Below are positions 19,223 to 28,693 of a stretch of 56,285 nt of DNA, piece after piece (position 1 is the stretch's first letter; the number at the start of each line of letters is the position of its first letter). The position numbers were made by a program, and so were the translations under genes. The stretch covers positions 1 through 56,285 of the forward strand of contig RDYN01000037.1 in assembly GCA_004293365.1 (NCBI GenBank), written 5' to 3'. Source of the DNA: Oscillatoriales cyanobacterium. Its GTDB lineage: Bacteria > Cyanobacteriota > Cyanobacteriia > Cyanobacteriales > Microcoleaceae. The notes beneath the pieces were generated by a model that did not search any database, was not told the DNA's origin, and saw only the letters and a list, made by a program, of their open reading frames with translations.

Positions 19223-19315
19223 TGCTAGTTAATTTTACTGATGACATTTAATATAAAAATTTGCTAAAATTGGTACATATTAATTTCCCTACGGTCATCT
19301 AACCAGAGGTGTATT

Positions 19316-22300
19316 GTGCCAGATTTTATCAGTTCTGTTATAAGTTCGATCGCATTTTTCGACTCTGCCATTCCAGATATCCCAATCCTCAGCAACGGAA
19401 TCGCAGCCGGGACAGAAGTAATTATCATCGATGCAGCGCGAGATGGAGTAGCACAAATTACGGAAGTGCTAGCGAGTCGCAGCAATATTAAAAGCATTCA
19501 TATTATCTCCCACGGTCGATCGGCGAGTTTGCAGCTAGGCGCGATCGACCTAAACTTGACAAATTTAAAAACATATGCTAAGCAATTGCAGTGTTGGTCG
19601 CGATCGCTCGCCCAGAGTGCAGAGATTTTGCTGTACGGGTGCGATGTGGCGGCGGATGATGCGGGCGCTAACTTCGTGCAGCAAATCAGTAGGCTAACAA
19701 AGGCAAAAATTGCTGCTTCAACAAAGCCGATCGGCAATTCAGCTTTAGGGGGAAACTGGCTGCTAGATTATACAACGGGAAGGATTGTGGCTGGGCTGGC
19801 GATCGACCCAGCCACAAGAGCCGCCTATCAATTCGTGTTCGGCCTCACCCTCTTGGGACAAGCAGGATTTCCCGCAGCTACAACTTTTGGAGGAACCCAG
19901 GTAGGCGGACTGTCGGGCCTTACCTACGCGGGCAACAACACTTACTACGCTATCTCCGACGGCCGCAATATTCCTGGTGCCAGTCCCGGCCCGTCTCGCT
20001 TTTACACCCTCACTATACCTAATGTGAGTTCGGGTATCTTGACACCAGCATTAGGACAAGTTAATTTTACAGCGGTAACACAGATTGGCAATCCACCTCC
20101 CTTTGCCGCAGATACTTCAGATACAGAGGGCATTGCCTTAATCGGCAGTAATGTCTTCGTCTCTTCTGAAGGCAATTTCTCGCCAACTCCAACTATCCAG
20201 CCTTTTATCAATAGATTCGACATTGCCGCGGGACAGCAAAACCTAGCGCTGCCTATTTCTTCTCCCAAATACGACGTATCATCAGCAGATACTACCAGCG
20301 GCATCCGCAACAATCAAGCTTTTGAAAGTCTGACCATTACTCCCAGTCAAAGTTTTCTGTTTACAGCAACAGAAAATGCTCTCGAACAAGACGGCCCTGC
20401 TACACTTACAACGGCTACGATTGGCACGCGATCGCGCATTTTAAGATATAACTTAGCCACAAACACCGCAAACGGAGAATTTCTTTACAACACCGATCCA
20501 GGCAACGGCATTTCAGAAATGCTGGCCGTTGATGATAATACGCTACTGGTTTTAGAACGTTTTTTCAACCCAGGGCCGCCGGCTTCAGGCGATTTGAAGC
20601 TTTATCAAATTTCTTTAAACGGTGCGACTGACATTCAAAGCAATACTGGCTTGATTGCTTCTGGTGTTGCTGGCATTACACCGGTATCGAAAACTTTAAT
20701 TGCTGATTCTACTTATTTCCTCAGTGCAGGCACTCCGCCACTTGTAGACAATTTTGAAGGGATGACATTTGGGCCTCCTCAAACGGCAACTGGGAAGCGA
20801 ACCCTGATTCTTGTCAGCGACAACAATTTTGCCCTTCCCACCAGATTCGCAGCCTTTGCAGCCAACAACGCACCTGTACTCAACAACAGCGGAACGCCAA
20901 CACTAACAGCAATTAACGAAGATGTAGCTTCTGCCAGCAACACCGGCACCTTAGTTTCTGCTTTAATTGCAGGTGCTGTTACAGAGCTCGACACCGCCGA
21001 CACTCAAGGAATTGCAGTCACGGCGACAGACAATACTAACGGCAGTTGGGAATTTTCAACTAATAGCGGTGCGACTTGGACGGCATTCGGCACCCCGTCA
21101 ACAGCAGCAGCGAGACTGCTAGCAGGCAATGCGAGCATCCGCTTTGTTCCCAATGCTGACTACAACGGCAGTGCCAATATCACGTATCAGTCATGGGATG
21201 GAACGACGACTAACTCTAGCGGTACTATCCTCACGAATGGGGGGACGGCTGATATTTCGACTGCTAGCAGCATCGGAGGTTTAGCAGCTTTCAGTACGGC
21301 CAGCGAGACAGCAACTATTACCGTTAATCCTGTCAACGATGCACCGTCGTTTGTCAAGGGGCCCGATCGCAGCGTCAATCACAGCGCAGGCCCGCAAACC
21401 GTTGCTGCATGGGCCACAGCCATTTCACCAGGGCCGGCGGACGAGTCAGCACAAAACGTCAACTTTCAAGTGGTGGGGAATGACAATCCCGGTTTATTCA
21501 GCGTACCACCGGCGATCGGCTCTTTCGGACAACTGACTTTTACCCCCGCCACAAGTGCAACTGGCAAGGCTAATATCACTCTCAACCTCAGAGACAGCGG
21601 CGGTGCAGCTAACGGTGGCGTAGATACTTCGGCAAACCAGACATTTGTGATTAACATCACCAACGCTGTGCCAACAGCCAATCCCGACACCTATAACGTT
21701 TTGCACGATCGAGTGTTAACCGGATTTCCATCCGTCTTATTCAATGACTTCGACATCGACATTTTCGACACGTTGAGTGCCGCTGTTGTCACAGGGCCCA
21801 CCAAAGGTAAACTCGTACTCAATCCCAAGGGTGACTTCACTTACACTCCTAACCCTGGCTTTGTTGGAATTGATACTTTCACTTACAGCGTTAGCGATGG
21901 GGCTGCGACTGTCCCCAGTACGGTGAGTATTGATGTTACGAACAGTCTGCCGATCGCTATTCCCGACACCTACATCGTCAGGCACGATCGCGTGTTGACC
22001 GGATTTCCATCCGTTTTATTCAATGACTTCGACCCCGACATTTTCGACACGTTGACTGCTGCTGTTGTCACACAACCGACTAAAGGTAAACTCGTACTCA
22101 ATCCCAAGGGTGACTTCATTTACACTCCCAGCCCCGGATTTGTCGGAGTTGATACTTTCATTTATAGCGCTAGCGATGGCGCTGCAACTGTCCCCGCCAC
22201 GGTGAATATCAACGTTACGAACAGTGTGCCAACAGCCAATCCCGACACCTACAGCACCAGTGCAGGAAAAGCCCTCAGCGAAATATTGCCGGGAGTTTTA

Positions 22301-24340
22301 GCCAACGACACCGACGCGGATTTAGACACGCTGACTGCTGCATTGGCCGCAAACCCGACGAAAGGGTCGATCGCCCTGAGCAAAGACGGTTCTTTCACCT
22401 ATACTCCTAACGCAGGCTTTTCTGGGACAGACACATTTACCTACACAGTCAGCGACGGCATAGTTAGCTCTGCACCCGCTACCGTGACTGTAAACGTCAA
22501 CAATAACCCGCCTGTCGCGATTCCTGACAACTATACAACTCCTTTTAATACCCCTCTCAACGTGGCCGGTTTGGGAGTCTTAATCAACGATAAAGACCCG
22601 GAAAACGATCCGCTGACTGCGGTTTTGGTAGCAAATCCGGCTAAAGGGTCGATCGCCCTCAACGCTAACGGTTCCTTCAGTTACACTCCGAATGCTGGTT
22701 TTGCAGGGACAGACTCTTTTACCTACAAAGCTAATGATGGGAAGGTGGATTCTGCGATCGTCACAGCCAGCATTGTTGTCAATAATCCGACAACTCCAAC
22801 TCCGGTAACAACTCCAACTCCGGTAACAACTCCAACTCCGGCGACAACTCCAACTCCGGCGACAACTCCAACTCCGGTAACAACTCCGGTAACAACTCCA
22901 ACTCCGGCGACAACTCCAACTCCGGTAACAACTCCGACTCCGGTAACAACTCCAACTCCGACGGAAAGTCCAACTCCGGTAACAACTCCGACTCCGACGG
23001 AAAGTCCAACTCCAGTAACAACTCCAACTCCGACTCCGGTAACAACTCCGACTCCGACGGAAAGTCCAACTCCGGCGACAGCTCCGACTCCGGTAACAAC
23101 TCCGACTCCGGTAACAACTCCGACTCCGGTAACAACTCCGACTCCAACTCCCACGGGAACTCCGAGTCCAACTCCGAGTCCAACTCCGAGTCCAACTCCG
23201 AGTCCAACTCCGAGTCCAACTCCTGTTGACTCTGACAGCATTGGTGGCGGTAATGCCGACGATCGCACTTGCGACGAAATTACCCTACCTGCGATCGGTT
23301 CAATTCCGGGCCCGAATTCAGTCGATCGCACTTTCAACGGCACCGACGGCAACGATTTCCTGATCGGCAGCAATCTCAACGATGCGATCGACGGTTTCAA
23401 CGGCGACGACATTCTGCTGGGCGAAAGCGGTAACGACAATATTTACGGCGGGCGGCCCAGCAATGTCCCGCTGGGGCCGAATGCAGACAGAGACTTGCTG
23501 TTTGGCGGCAGAGGTAATGATTACCTCAGCGGCGATGCGGGCGACGATCTCCTGATCGGTGGTAAAGGCGATGATGTGGCTCACGGCGGCAAAGACGATG
23601 ACTTGATTTGGGGCGACAAGGGCAACGACACTCTGGTGGGGGCTGAGGGTAACGACTGCTTGTTTGGAGGCACTTTTGACCCGTCTAGCCCTGACTCGAA
23701 CGGGGAGGATTTGCTGTTTGGCGGTGCTGGCAACGACTTCTTGAACGGGGGAGATGCTGCAGATACTCTCAGCGGTGGAGAGGGCAACGATACGCTGAAC
23801 GGTGGCAAGGGCGATGACGTTCTGGTGGGGGGTACGGGCAACGATCTGCTGTTGGGCGATCGCGGCAGCGACAGCATTTGCGGCGCGGATGGGGATGATA
23901 CTATTTTCGGCGATCGCGCGATCGGCTTTAACGGAGCTCCAGATTCCCTCTGCGGCGGTGCTGGCAACGATTTGCTGTTTGGTAACGGCGGTAATGACAA
24001 CCTCTGCGGCGGTGAGGGCAACGATACCCTCTACGGCGGTAAGGGCGACGATACTTTGGCTGGGGGTTTAGGCAACGATCTTCTCAGTGGTGGCATTGGG
24101 CGCGATCGCTTTATTTTAACCGCAGGTGAAGGCAGCGATGTAATTGCTGATTTCACTAAAGGTGAAGATTTGCTAGTGTTAGCGGGCGGTTTAACTTTTG
24201 CTCAACTCACTATTACCCAAAACCCTAATTCAGGTGCGATCGCGATTTCTCAGAACGGTCAACTCTTGGCTGCGGTGAATAAAGTGGCTGGTAGTGCGAT
24301 CGATCGCAGTGATTTTATCCTGTTTGGGCGATCGAATTAA
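19316..24340 (+). CDS. Giant secreted DUF4347 / phytase-like esterase / cadherin-like / RTX protein
   Basis: 1674 residues, start GTG with AGAGG 7 nt upstream. An uninterrupted DUF4347 domain (about 10-172, [33 protein letters not shown]) is followed by a domain like the esterase-like activity of phytase family (about 175-510: [44 protein letters not shown]). Next are two Ig-like segments (about 515-784). Four cadherin/Big_9-type repeats of about 93 residues follow (784-1155, TANPDTY...FTYTPNPGF...[10 protein letters not shown]). Repeats 1 and 2 are nearly identical. A (P)TTPTP linker (1158-1304) and about 14 RTX nonapeptides (1325-1598) complete it. The C-terminal domain ([21 protein letters not shown]) matches that of the other giant protein. 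Predicted role: surface or exported Ca2+-binding enzyme, possibly phosphate-scavenging; the last point is inference. Confidence 0.88.
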   Translation: MPDFISSVISSIAFFDSAIPDIPILSNGIAAGTEVIIIDAARDGVAQITEVLASRSNIKSIHIISHGRSASLQLGAIDLNLTNLKTYAKQLQCWSRSLAQSAEILLYGCDVAADDAGANFVQQISRLTKAKIAASTKPIGNSALGGNWLLDYTTGRIVAGLAIDPATRAAYQFVFGLTLLGQAGFPAATTFGGTQVGGLSGLTYAGNNTYYAISDGRNIPGASPGPSRFYTLTIPNVSSGILTPALGQVNFTAVTQIGNPPPFAADTSDTEGIALIGSNVFVSSEGNFSPTPTIQPFINRFDIAAGQQNLALPISSPKYDVSSADTTSGIRNNQAFESLTITPSQSFLFTATENALEQDGPATLTTATIGTRSRILRYNLATNTANGEFLYNTDPGNGISEMLAVDDNTLLVLERFFNPGPPASGDLKLYQISLNGATDIQSNTGLIASGVAGITPVSKTLIADSTYFLSAGTPPLVDNFEGMTFGPPQTATGKRTLILVSDNNFALPTRFAAFAANNAPVLNNSGTPTLTAINEDVASASNTGTLVSALIAGAVTELDTADTQGIAVTATDNTNGSWEFSTNSGATWTAFGTPSTAAARLLAGNASIRFVPNADYNGSANITYQSWDGTTTNSSGTILTNGGTADISTASSIGGLAAFSTASETATITVNPVNDAPSFVKGPDRSVNHSAGPQTVAAWATAISPGPADESAQNVNFQVVGNDNPGLFSVPPAIGSFGQLTFTPATSATGKANITLNLRDSGGAANGGVDTSANQTFVINITNAVPTANPDTYNVLHDRVLTGFPSVLFNDFDIDIFDTLSAAVVTGPTKGKLVLNPKGDFTYTPNPGFVGIDTFTYSVSDGAATVPSTVSIDVTNSLPIAIPDTYIVRHDRVLTGFPSVLFNDFDPDIFDTLTAAVVTQPTKGKLVLNPKGDFIYTPSPGFVGVDTFIYSASDGAATVPATVNINVTNSVPTANPDTYSTSAGKALSEILPGVLANDTDADLDTLTAALAANPTKGSIALSKDGSFTYTPNAGFSGTDTFTYTVSDGIVSSAPATVTVNVNNNPPVAIPDNYTTPFNTPLNVAGLGVLINDKDPENDPLTAVLVANPAKGSIALNANGSFSYTPNAGFAGTDSFTYKANDGKVDSAIVTASIVVNNPTTPTPVTTPTPVTTPTPATTPTPATTPTPVTTPVTTPTPATTPTPVTTPTPVTTPTPTESPTPVTTPTPTESPTPVTTPTPTPVTTPTPTESPTPATAPTPVTTPTPVTTPTPVTTPTPTPTGTPSPTPSPTPSPTPSPTPSPTPVDSDSIGGGNADDRTCDEITLPAIGSIPGPNSVDRTFNGTDGNDFLIGSNLNDAIDGFNGDDILLGESGNDNIYGGRPSNVPLGPNADRDLLFGGRGNDYLSGDAGDDLLIGGKGDDVAHGGKDDDLIWGDKGNDTLVGAEGNDCLFGGTFDPSSPDSNGEDLLFGGAGNDFLNGGDAADTLSGGEGNDTLNGGKGDDVLVGGTGNDLLLGDRGSDSICGADGDDTIFGDRAIGFNGAPDSLCGGAGNDLLFGNGGNDNLCGGEGNDTLYGGKGDDTLAGGLGNDLLSGGIGRDRFILTAGEGSDVIADFTKGEDLLVLAGGLTFAQLTITQNPNSGAIAISQNGQLLAAVNKVAGSAIDRSDFILFGRSN
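22785..23230. repeat. Coding minisatellite for the Pro-Thr linker
   Basis: Iterations of ACAACTCCAACTCCGGTA and shorter ACTCCGAGTCCA units encode the Pro/Thr/Ser linker of the DUF4347-esterase protein. Similar Pro-Thr minisatellites lie at 13830-14037 and 49845-49965 in the other two RTX genes. Their opposite strands also stay open, giving false Gly-Val and Glu-Leu reading frames. Confidence 0.9.
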
Positions 24341-24342
24341 CG

Positions 24343-24542
24343 GTAGGGTGCGTCAGTTTAATAACTCTCAATCATCACCGACAATCTCGGAACTGACGCA
24401 CCACTAGCAGTAGGGTGCGTCAGTTTAATAACTCTCAATCATCACCGACAATCTCGGAACTGACGCACCACTAGCAGTAGGGTGCGTCAGTTCCGAGTTT
24501 ATGAGTCGAGCGCGAAAATCTCACGCTTCTGACGCACCCTAC
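24343..24542. repeat. Three tandem copies of a GTAGGGTGCGTC element
   Basis: Two identical 67-bp units (from 24343 and 24410) and a third divergent unit (24477-24542). Each begins GTAGGGTGCGTC and ends with the inverted GACGCACC. The same family is at 48815-48880, beside murQ. Confidence 0.92.
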
Positions 24543-24548
24543 TTCTGA

Positions 24549-24838
24549 CTGCATATCAGGCGATCGTTTCCGTAGACTACCCCAGAAATGCTGTAGGTGA
24601 AATGCAAGCCGCGATCCATCCCCAACTTCAATTCAAAGATTACGAACCCTTACATCCCGGTGAACCGATGTTTCTCACATTTACGGGAGAATCGCTCCCC
24701 TATCAAGGAGAATCTACAGTTTTCCCTGTATTCATTAACGAAGCCGCCTATTACGAAAAGCACATAGGGATGCTTTTGACAAAAAACAACAGCTTCAGCT
24801 TGAAACTGCATAAAATCATGTCGCGTCAATTACCATAA
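24549..24838 (+). pseudogene. 3' remnant of an aspartoacylase (AspA/AstE family) gene
   Basis: The frame reads AYQAIVSVDYPRNAVGEM, then IHPQLQFKDYEPLHPGEPMF, LTFTGESLPYQGESTVFPVF and INEAAYYEKHIGM. This is the C-terminal third of the cyanobacterial aspartoacylase family, whose full proteins are about 290-300 residues. The frame is open into the repeat block at its left, with no Zn-binding N-terminal domain anywhere in the window. The ATG at 24602 lies inside the conserved domain and is not a native start. I therefore call a truncated remnant whose 5' two-thirds were lost, with the break point at the repeats. Family call is from memory of conserved motifs. Confidence 0.78.
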
Positions 24839-25123
24839 ATACAAAAGGTTTGTAGTGAGGACTTCAGTCCGCATCCATCCCAGGACTGAATTTCCAACTA
24901 TCGAACCAATCTTACTAAGGTGATTCGATCGGACATGATATAACTCCCCAATGATTCAAAATATGACTTTTATGACATTAGGGTTATGACTTTTATGAAT
25001 TCAAGCAATGAATTTATGAATTGACGTATCATATCACCTATGTAATAATATTAATTAATTTCAAGTCAACAAGTATTTTTGGTCAAAAACACAAGTGAAT
25101 CTAAACTTATCAGGATCGAACTT
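24839..25123. other. Spacer with a decayed palindrome before the S8 protease
   Basis: Positions 24848-24905 hold a decayed TTTGTAGTGAGGAC-family palindrome. The rest is AT-rich and includes a doubled ATGACTTTTATGA (near 24963 and 24986) and a TAATAATATTAATTAATTT stretch, a plausible promoter region for the protease. Confidence 0.55.
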
Positions 25124-26791
25124 ATGGAAAGTACAGGTATACTTGCAATCGATCGCGAACAGCAGCTAACAGCAGCATTAGCCACCTTTGGTAACAGCGG
25201 TCAGCTTAATTTTTTCACTGCATCCAGTCAATTTAACGGCAGCGTTCCCAGCAACGGCTTTGACCAGGCTCATTTGACAGCGATCGCGATCGAACAACAA
25301 CAAATAGCAGATTTTATCGTACCAGAAACAAGCGAGATCCTCAGCTACTCAGCCAACAATCAACTCGCAAGCGGTACATCTCATGCTCCCCAAACATCTA
25401 ACTCAGACGATCGCGCGATCGGGACAGATCCGCTAACAGGAACGACAACGGCCTCTCAGTTGAACTTATCATATCCAGACAACACCTTAGCCACTGCTCG
25501 AAATGTTGTAGGCGTGGAGAACGGCCGCATCAACTTGAGCGATTTTGTCGGAGTTGGCGATCGCGACGACTATTACCGCTTTACTGTCAATAGCAATAGC
25601 GATTTAAGCTTGCGTCTCGACGGCTTGAGTGCCAATGCCGGCATCGAGTTAATTCAAGACAAGAACCGCAACGGTCGGACTGATTATGATGAATTTCTTG
25701 ACTGGGATTATGCCGGAACCGGAACATCTGGCGAGATAAATTTTTTGTGTCTGACTCCAGGAACTTACTATGTCGGAGTCTATAATTACGTGGGTTCTAC
25801 GAATTACAACTTGACTTTTTCTGCCACGCCTGGTAATGGTTTTAGCAGCAATTACGGATACGGCTTGCTCGATGCAAATGCAGCAGTTTCCCGCACGCTC
25901 AACCGCCCCAATATGTTCCCTCAAGTTTCTAATTTGGGGGAAAATGATTGGGGACGAGACACGATTAATGCGCCGGAAGTGTGGAATCAGGGAATTAGTG
26001 GAAAAGGCATCGTAGTCGCTGTTGTCGATAGCGGAGTTGACTACACCCATCCCGATTTGGATGACAATATTTGGCAGAATGCGGGTGAAATTCCCGACAA
26101 CGGCATTGACGACGATCGCAACGGATATATAGATGATATCCGGGGATGGGATTTTGTGTATCAAGACAACAATCCGATGGATTTTGACGGTCACGGGACT
26201 CACGTAGCAGGTGCGATCGCCGCAGAACGAAATGATTTTGGCATAACTGGAGTTGCCTACAATGCCAAGATTATGCCTGTCAGAGTTTTGGATGCCAACG
26301 TTGAAGGATATCCTGACGAGATAGCTGCTGGAATTCGCTATGCTGCGGATAATGGAGCTAATGTAATTAACCTCAGCTTGGGTGGGTGGTATCCTTCCCC
26401 GCTGGAAGATGAAGCAATTGGGTACGCAACAGACAAAGGAGTTGTTGTCGTCATAGCAGCAGGAAATGAGGGTTTTACTGAACCAGACTATCCAGCTATC
26501 AATGCCGATCGCTTGGGAATTGCTGTAGGAGCAATAGATGTAAATGACAGGATGGATGAATACTCAAATCGCGCGGGTTCCAAAGTTTTGGATTACGTAG
26601 TTGCACCGGGAATAGATATCTATTCTACAACTCCTGATGATAGCTACGAAATCAAGAGCGGCACATCGATGGCAACCCCTCACGTAGCGGGTGTGGCGGC
26701 TTTAGTTTTGAATGCCAATCCGACTTTGACTCCGGCTCAAGTTGGGTATATCTTGACGACTACAGCCAACCCAAATGCGATAACTGTCTAG
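25124..26791 (+). CDS. Subtilisin-like (S8) serine protease with upstream PPC-type domain
   Basis: 555 residues from the ATG at 25124, which has AGGA about 9 nt upstream; an in-frame TTG lies 15 codons earlier. A low-homology N-terminal region (about 1-125) is followed by a PPC-like beta domain (about 130-245: LSDFVGVGDRDDYYRFTVNS, TPGTYYVGVYNYVGSTNYNL). The peptidase domain (about 285-550) has catalytic Asp in VVDSGVDYTHPDLDDN, His in GHGTHVAGAIAAE, oxyanion Asn in AAGNEGF and Ser in SGTSMATPHVAGVAALV. An acidic DDDRNGYIDD segment may bind Ca2+. GYGLLDANAAV, normally found after an S8 domain, occurs before the catalytic domain. No classical signal peptide is seen. Likely an exported Ca2+-dependent protease. 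Confidence 0.93.
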   Translation: MESTGILAIDREQQLTAALATFGNSGQLNFFTASSQFNGSVPSNGFDQAHLTAIAIEQQQIADFIVPETSEILSYSANNQLASGTSHAPQTSNSDDRAIGTDPLTGTTTASQLNLSYPDNTLATARNVVGVENGRINLSDFVGVGDRDDYYRFTVNSNSDLSLRLDGLSANAGIELIQDKNRNGRTDYDEFLDWDYAGTGTSGEINFLCLTPGTYYVGVYNYVGSTNYNLTFSATPGNGFSSNYGYGLLDANAAVSRTLNRPNMFPQVSNLGENDWGRDTINAPEVWNQGISGKGIVVAVVDSGVDYTHPDLDDNIWQNAGEIPDNGIDDDRNGYIDDIRGWDFVYQDNNPMDFDGHGTHVAGAIAAERNDFGITGVAYNAKIMPVRVLDANVEGYPDEIAAGIRYAADNGANVINLSLGGWYPSPLEDEAIGYATDKGVVVVIAAGNEGFTEPDYPAINADRLGIAVGAIDVNDRMDEYSNRAGSKVLDYVVAPGIDIYSTTPDDSYEIKSGTSMATPHVAGVAALVLNANPTLTPAQVGYILTTTANPNAITV

Positions 26792-26930
26792 AAACAACAG
26801 GCAGCAACTATTCCGAAACTTTAGCCGATCGCCCTACAACCCCGCTAATTTGTCTTGTTAGAAGTTCTGGGAGCCCGATCGACTAAACACTCGCCAATTT
26901 ACCAAATTTGCAATTTTAGGGTGAGGAATT

Positions 26931-27005
26931 ATGACTATTACCCGCGTTTCTGTAGAGGAAGCAGGCAATCGGGCGATCGCCCCTGGAGATTTCCTCTCTG
27001 TGTAG
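26931..27005 (+). pseudogene. Possible truncated gene start (24 codons)
   Basis: An ATG with a good ribosome-binding site (GGTGAGGAATT) opens a 24-codon frame reading MTITRVSVEEAGNRAIAPGD and then a stop. It may be the head of a decayed exported-protein gene; too short to place. Confidence 0.25.
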
Positions 27006-27094
27006 ATATCTCCTTAGCAAAAAAATCGGTAGTGCTGTCCCCACTGGCGAATCTTGTATACAAGACAACACGCTTGGGATAAGGAATGAGAATT

Positions 27095-27193
27095 AAATAA
27101 CTTACACTCTTGAAAGTGGGATGGGCCTTTATAGCCCGTCTATAAGGGACGGGCGGGACGCCCATTCCACAATAATTAAAATTGTAAGTTATT
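27095..27193. repeat. Nested inverted repeat, MITE-like
   Basis: Outer arms AATAACTTACA and TGTAAGTTATT enclose inner arms GTGGGATGGGC and GCCCATTCCAC, with a GACGGGCGGGACG core. About 99 bp, non-coding. Confidence 0.8.
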
Positions 27194-27395
27194 GACAGGA
27201 GCGATCCTAAGACTGTCTTGGGAATAAAAGGATGTGAACAAAGAGACACTGCGATCGATCTCCTTGCAGCGCAATCATAAAAAAAGCTTAACCCAAGCGT
27301 ATTGGACTTTATCTAGGTTTTAGACAATAAAGTGCTGGGATTTTTTGTCGGTTAATTTCGGTTAATTACAGTTGACGGCGCTGGGACAAAAGGAA

Positions 27396-27463
27396 GAAAC
27401 CGGGTTTTTCATCGATATTGATTGAGGATTTTTAGCAAATATTTCCTAAAAAACCTGGTTTCT
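27396..27463. repeat. GAAACCGGGTTTTT hairpin repeat
   Basis: Ends GAAACCGGGTTTTT and AAAAAACCTGGTTTC are inverted copies about 40 bp apart. Same family as 6902-6968 and the pair at 50860-51063. Lies downstream of the minus-strand tmk stop. Confidence 0.8.
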
Positions 27464-27498
27464 GGCCACCTATGTCACTCTACTTTTCCGAATTGGGA

Positions 27499-28149
27499 TT
27501 ATTTTAGATATCCCCAAGCTGCTAATTTGTGACTTACGATACCTTGAATTTCCTGGGCGATCGCATCTTCAGGGCGATCGGCATCGATCCGGAAAATTCG
27601 AGATTGATTTTCCTCGGCTAATTCCGTAAAACCTTGCTGTACGCGCTTGTGAAACTGCAAATGGGCTTGCTCGATGCGATCGCGCTCTCCCCTGGCCCTT
27701 ACCCTTGCCAAACCCTCCTCCACATTAATATCCAGCCACAAAGTCAGATCGCTTTCCAAGCCGCCGGTGGCAATTGCATTCAACTGCTTAATTAAATTTA
27801 AATTAAGATTGCGGCCGTAGCCCTGATAAGCAATCGTGGAGTCTGTAAAGCGATCGCATAAAACAATCGTTCCTTTCGATAACTCGGGTTTAAGAAAAGT
27901 TTCGACGTGCTGAGCGCGATCGGCAGCGTACATGAGTAATTCTGCTACATCAGATACAGATTCACCCGGATCTTGTTTTAGTAACAAATGCCGCAGTCCT
28001 TTTCCCAACTCCGTACCCCCCGGTTCGCGAGTAGCGACCAACCGGACTTTCTGAAAACAACTTAATTGCAGCCAATGTATCAATCGCTGCATTTGAGTAG
28101 TTTTTCCCGCACCTTCTACCCCCTCAAATACGATAAGTTTGCCCTTCAT
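27499..28149 (-). CDS. tmk: Thymidylate kinase
   Basis: Phosphorylates dTMP to dTDP for DNA synthesis, cytoplasmic. The ATG at 28149 gives 216 residues beginning MKGKLIVFEGVEGAGKTTQM, with the P-loop at once; the frame extends 30 codons upstream without homology. Motifs: DRFTDSTIAYQGYGR (the DRY/F-type substrate motif), TLWLDINVEEGLARVRARGERDRIE (lid region) and a late RIFRIDADRP. It is divergently transcribed from the next small gene across about 100 bp, which must hold both promoters. Confidence 0.95.
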   Translation of the reverse strand: MKGKLIVFEGVEGAGKTTQMQRLIHWLQLSCFQKVRLVATREPGGTELGKGLRHLLLKQDPGESVSDVAELLMYAADRAQHVETFLKPELSKGTIVLCDRFTDSTIAYQGYGRNLNLNLIKQLNAIATGGLESDLTLWLDINVEEGLARVRARGERDRIEQAHLQFHKRVQQGFTELAEENQSRIFRIDADRPEDAIAQEIQGIVSHKLAAWGYLK

Positions 28150-28253
28150 TCCGTAACTTTCCACCTCAATAAAATAAATATAAATCCTTCCGTATATCTG
28201 TGCTAGGTTCGGTATGATGATAAAGTCTAAGTGCCTCACGGTTGGAGTTTTTT

Positions 28254-28601
28254 ATGGCTCGCTATACTGGTTTTTTTATCGTTGCAGTTCCGATCGACCG
28301 TCTCCGTCAGTCCCTGATTGAAATTTTAGAGTCATGCAATCTTGATATTATCTACAATACAGGAGATTCCCTCATGGCTCGCGAACTTCCCGGTCAAGTT
28401 TCGATTCCCAAACTTGTCACCGCCGAAGTCCTAATTGAGAAAAACGCGGCTAGCGACTCAGAGGTTCGCATGAACTTCGTGATCAAAAATGAGGAACTGC
28501 CCCTGCAAACCAATAACCACTGCCGTCAAATGTTCGAGCTAGTCAGTCGTTCAGTTATGAAAAACAATAACTGGCGGCTGTTGGAAAGTATGGCACTGTA
28601 G
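28254..28601 (+). CDS. Conserved small cyanobacterial protein of unknown function
   Basis: 115 residues from the ATG at 28254, with GGAG 8 nt upstream. Begins MARYTGFFIVAVPIDRL. It looks like a compact alpha/beta protein: a hydrophobic first strand, a helix (RQSLIEILESCNLDIIYNTG), the strand-rich segment KLVTAEVLIEKNA, and a C-terminal helix with MFELVSRSVMKNNNW. No catalytic motif or membrane segment. I believe related proteins are common in cyanobacteria, but I cannot name a function. Confidence 0.75.
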   Translation: MARYTGFFIVAVPIDRLRQSLIEILESCNLDIIYNTGDSLMARELPGQVSIPKLVTAEVLIEKNAASDSEVRMNFVIKNEELPLQTNNHCRQMFELVSRSVMKNNNWRLLESMAL

Positions 28602-28609
28602 CCATAAAT

Positions 28610-28676
28610 CATTAGTCCTCAGTCATCAGTCATCAGTCATTAGTTCCAGGCTAATGACTACTTACTGATGACTTTT
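28610..28676. repeat. Heptamer array (CAGTCAT/ACTAATG)
   Basis: Degenerate 7-bp repeats of CAGTCAT, then their near complement, forming an imperfect hairpin between two convergent genes. A bidirectional terminator role is possible. Confidence 0.75.
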
Positions 28677-28693
28677 ATTTGGTAGACCTAAAT

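Larger units (their letters stand above)
26792..27498. other. Repeat-rich spacer between the S8 protease and tmk
   Basis: About 700 bp without a clear gene. It contains a possible 24-codon gene start (26931-27005), a nested inverted repeat (27095-27193) and a GAAACCGGGTTTT-type hairpin repeat (27396-27463). The TAGATTTTTT-poor remainder shows nothing I recognise. Confidence 0.6.

Noticed and set aside
24602..24838. Functional 78-residue gene
   Set aside because: The ATG lies inside a conserved aspartoacylase domain and the frame continues upstream into repeats, so a remnant is more likely.
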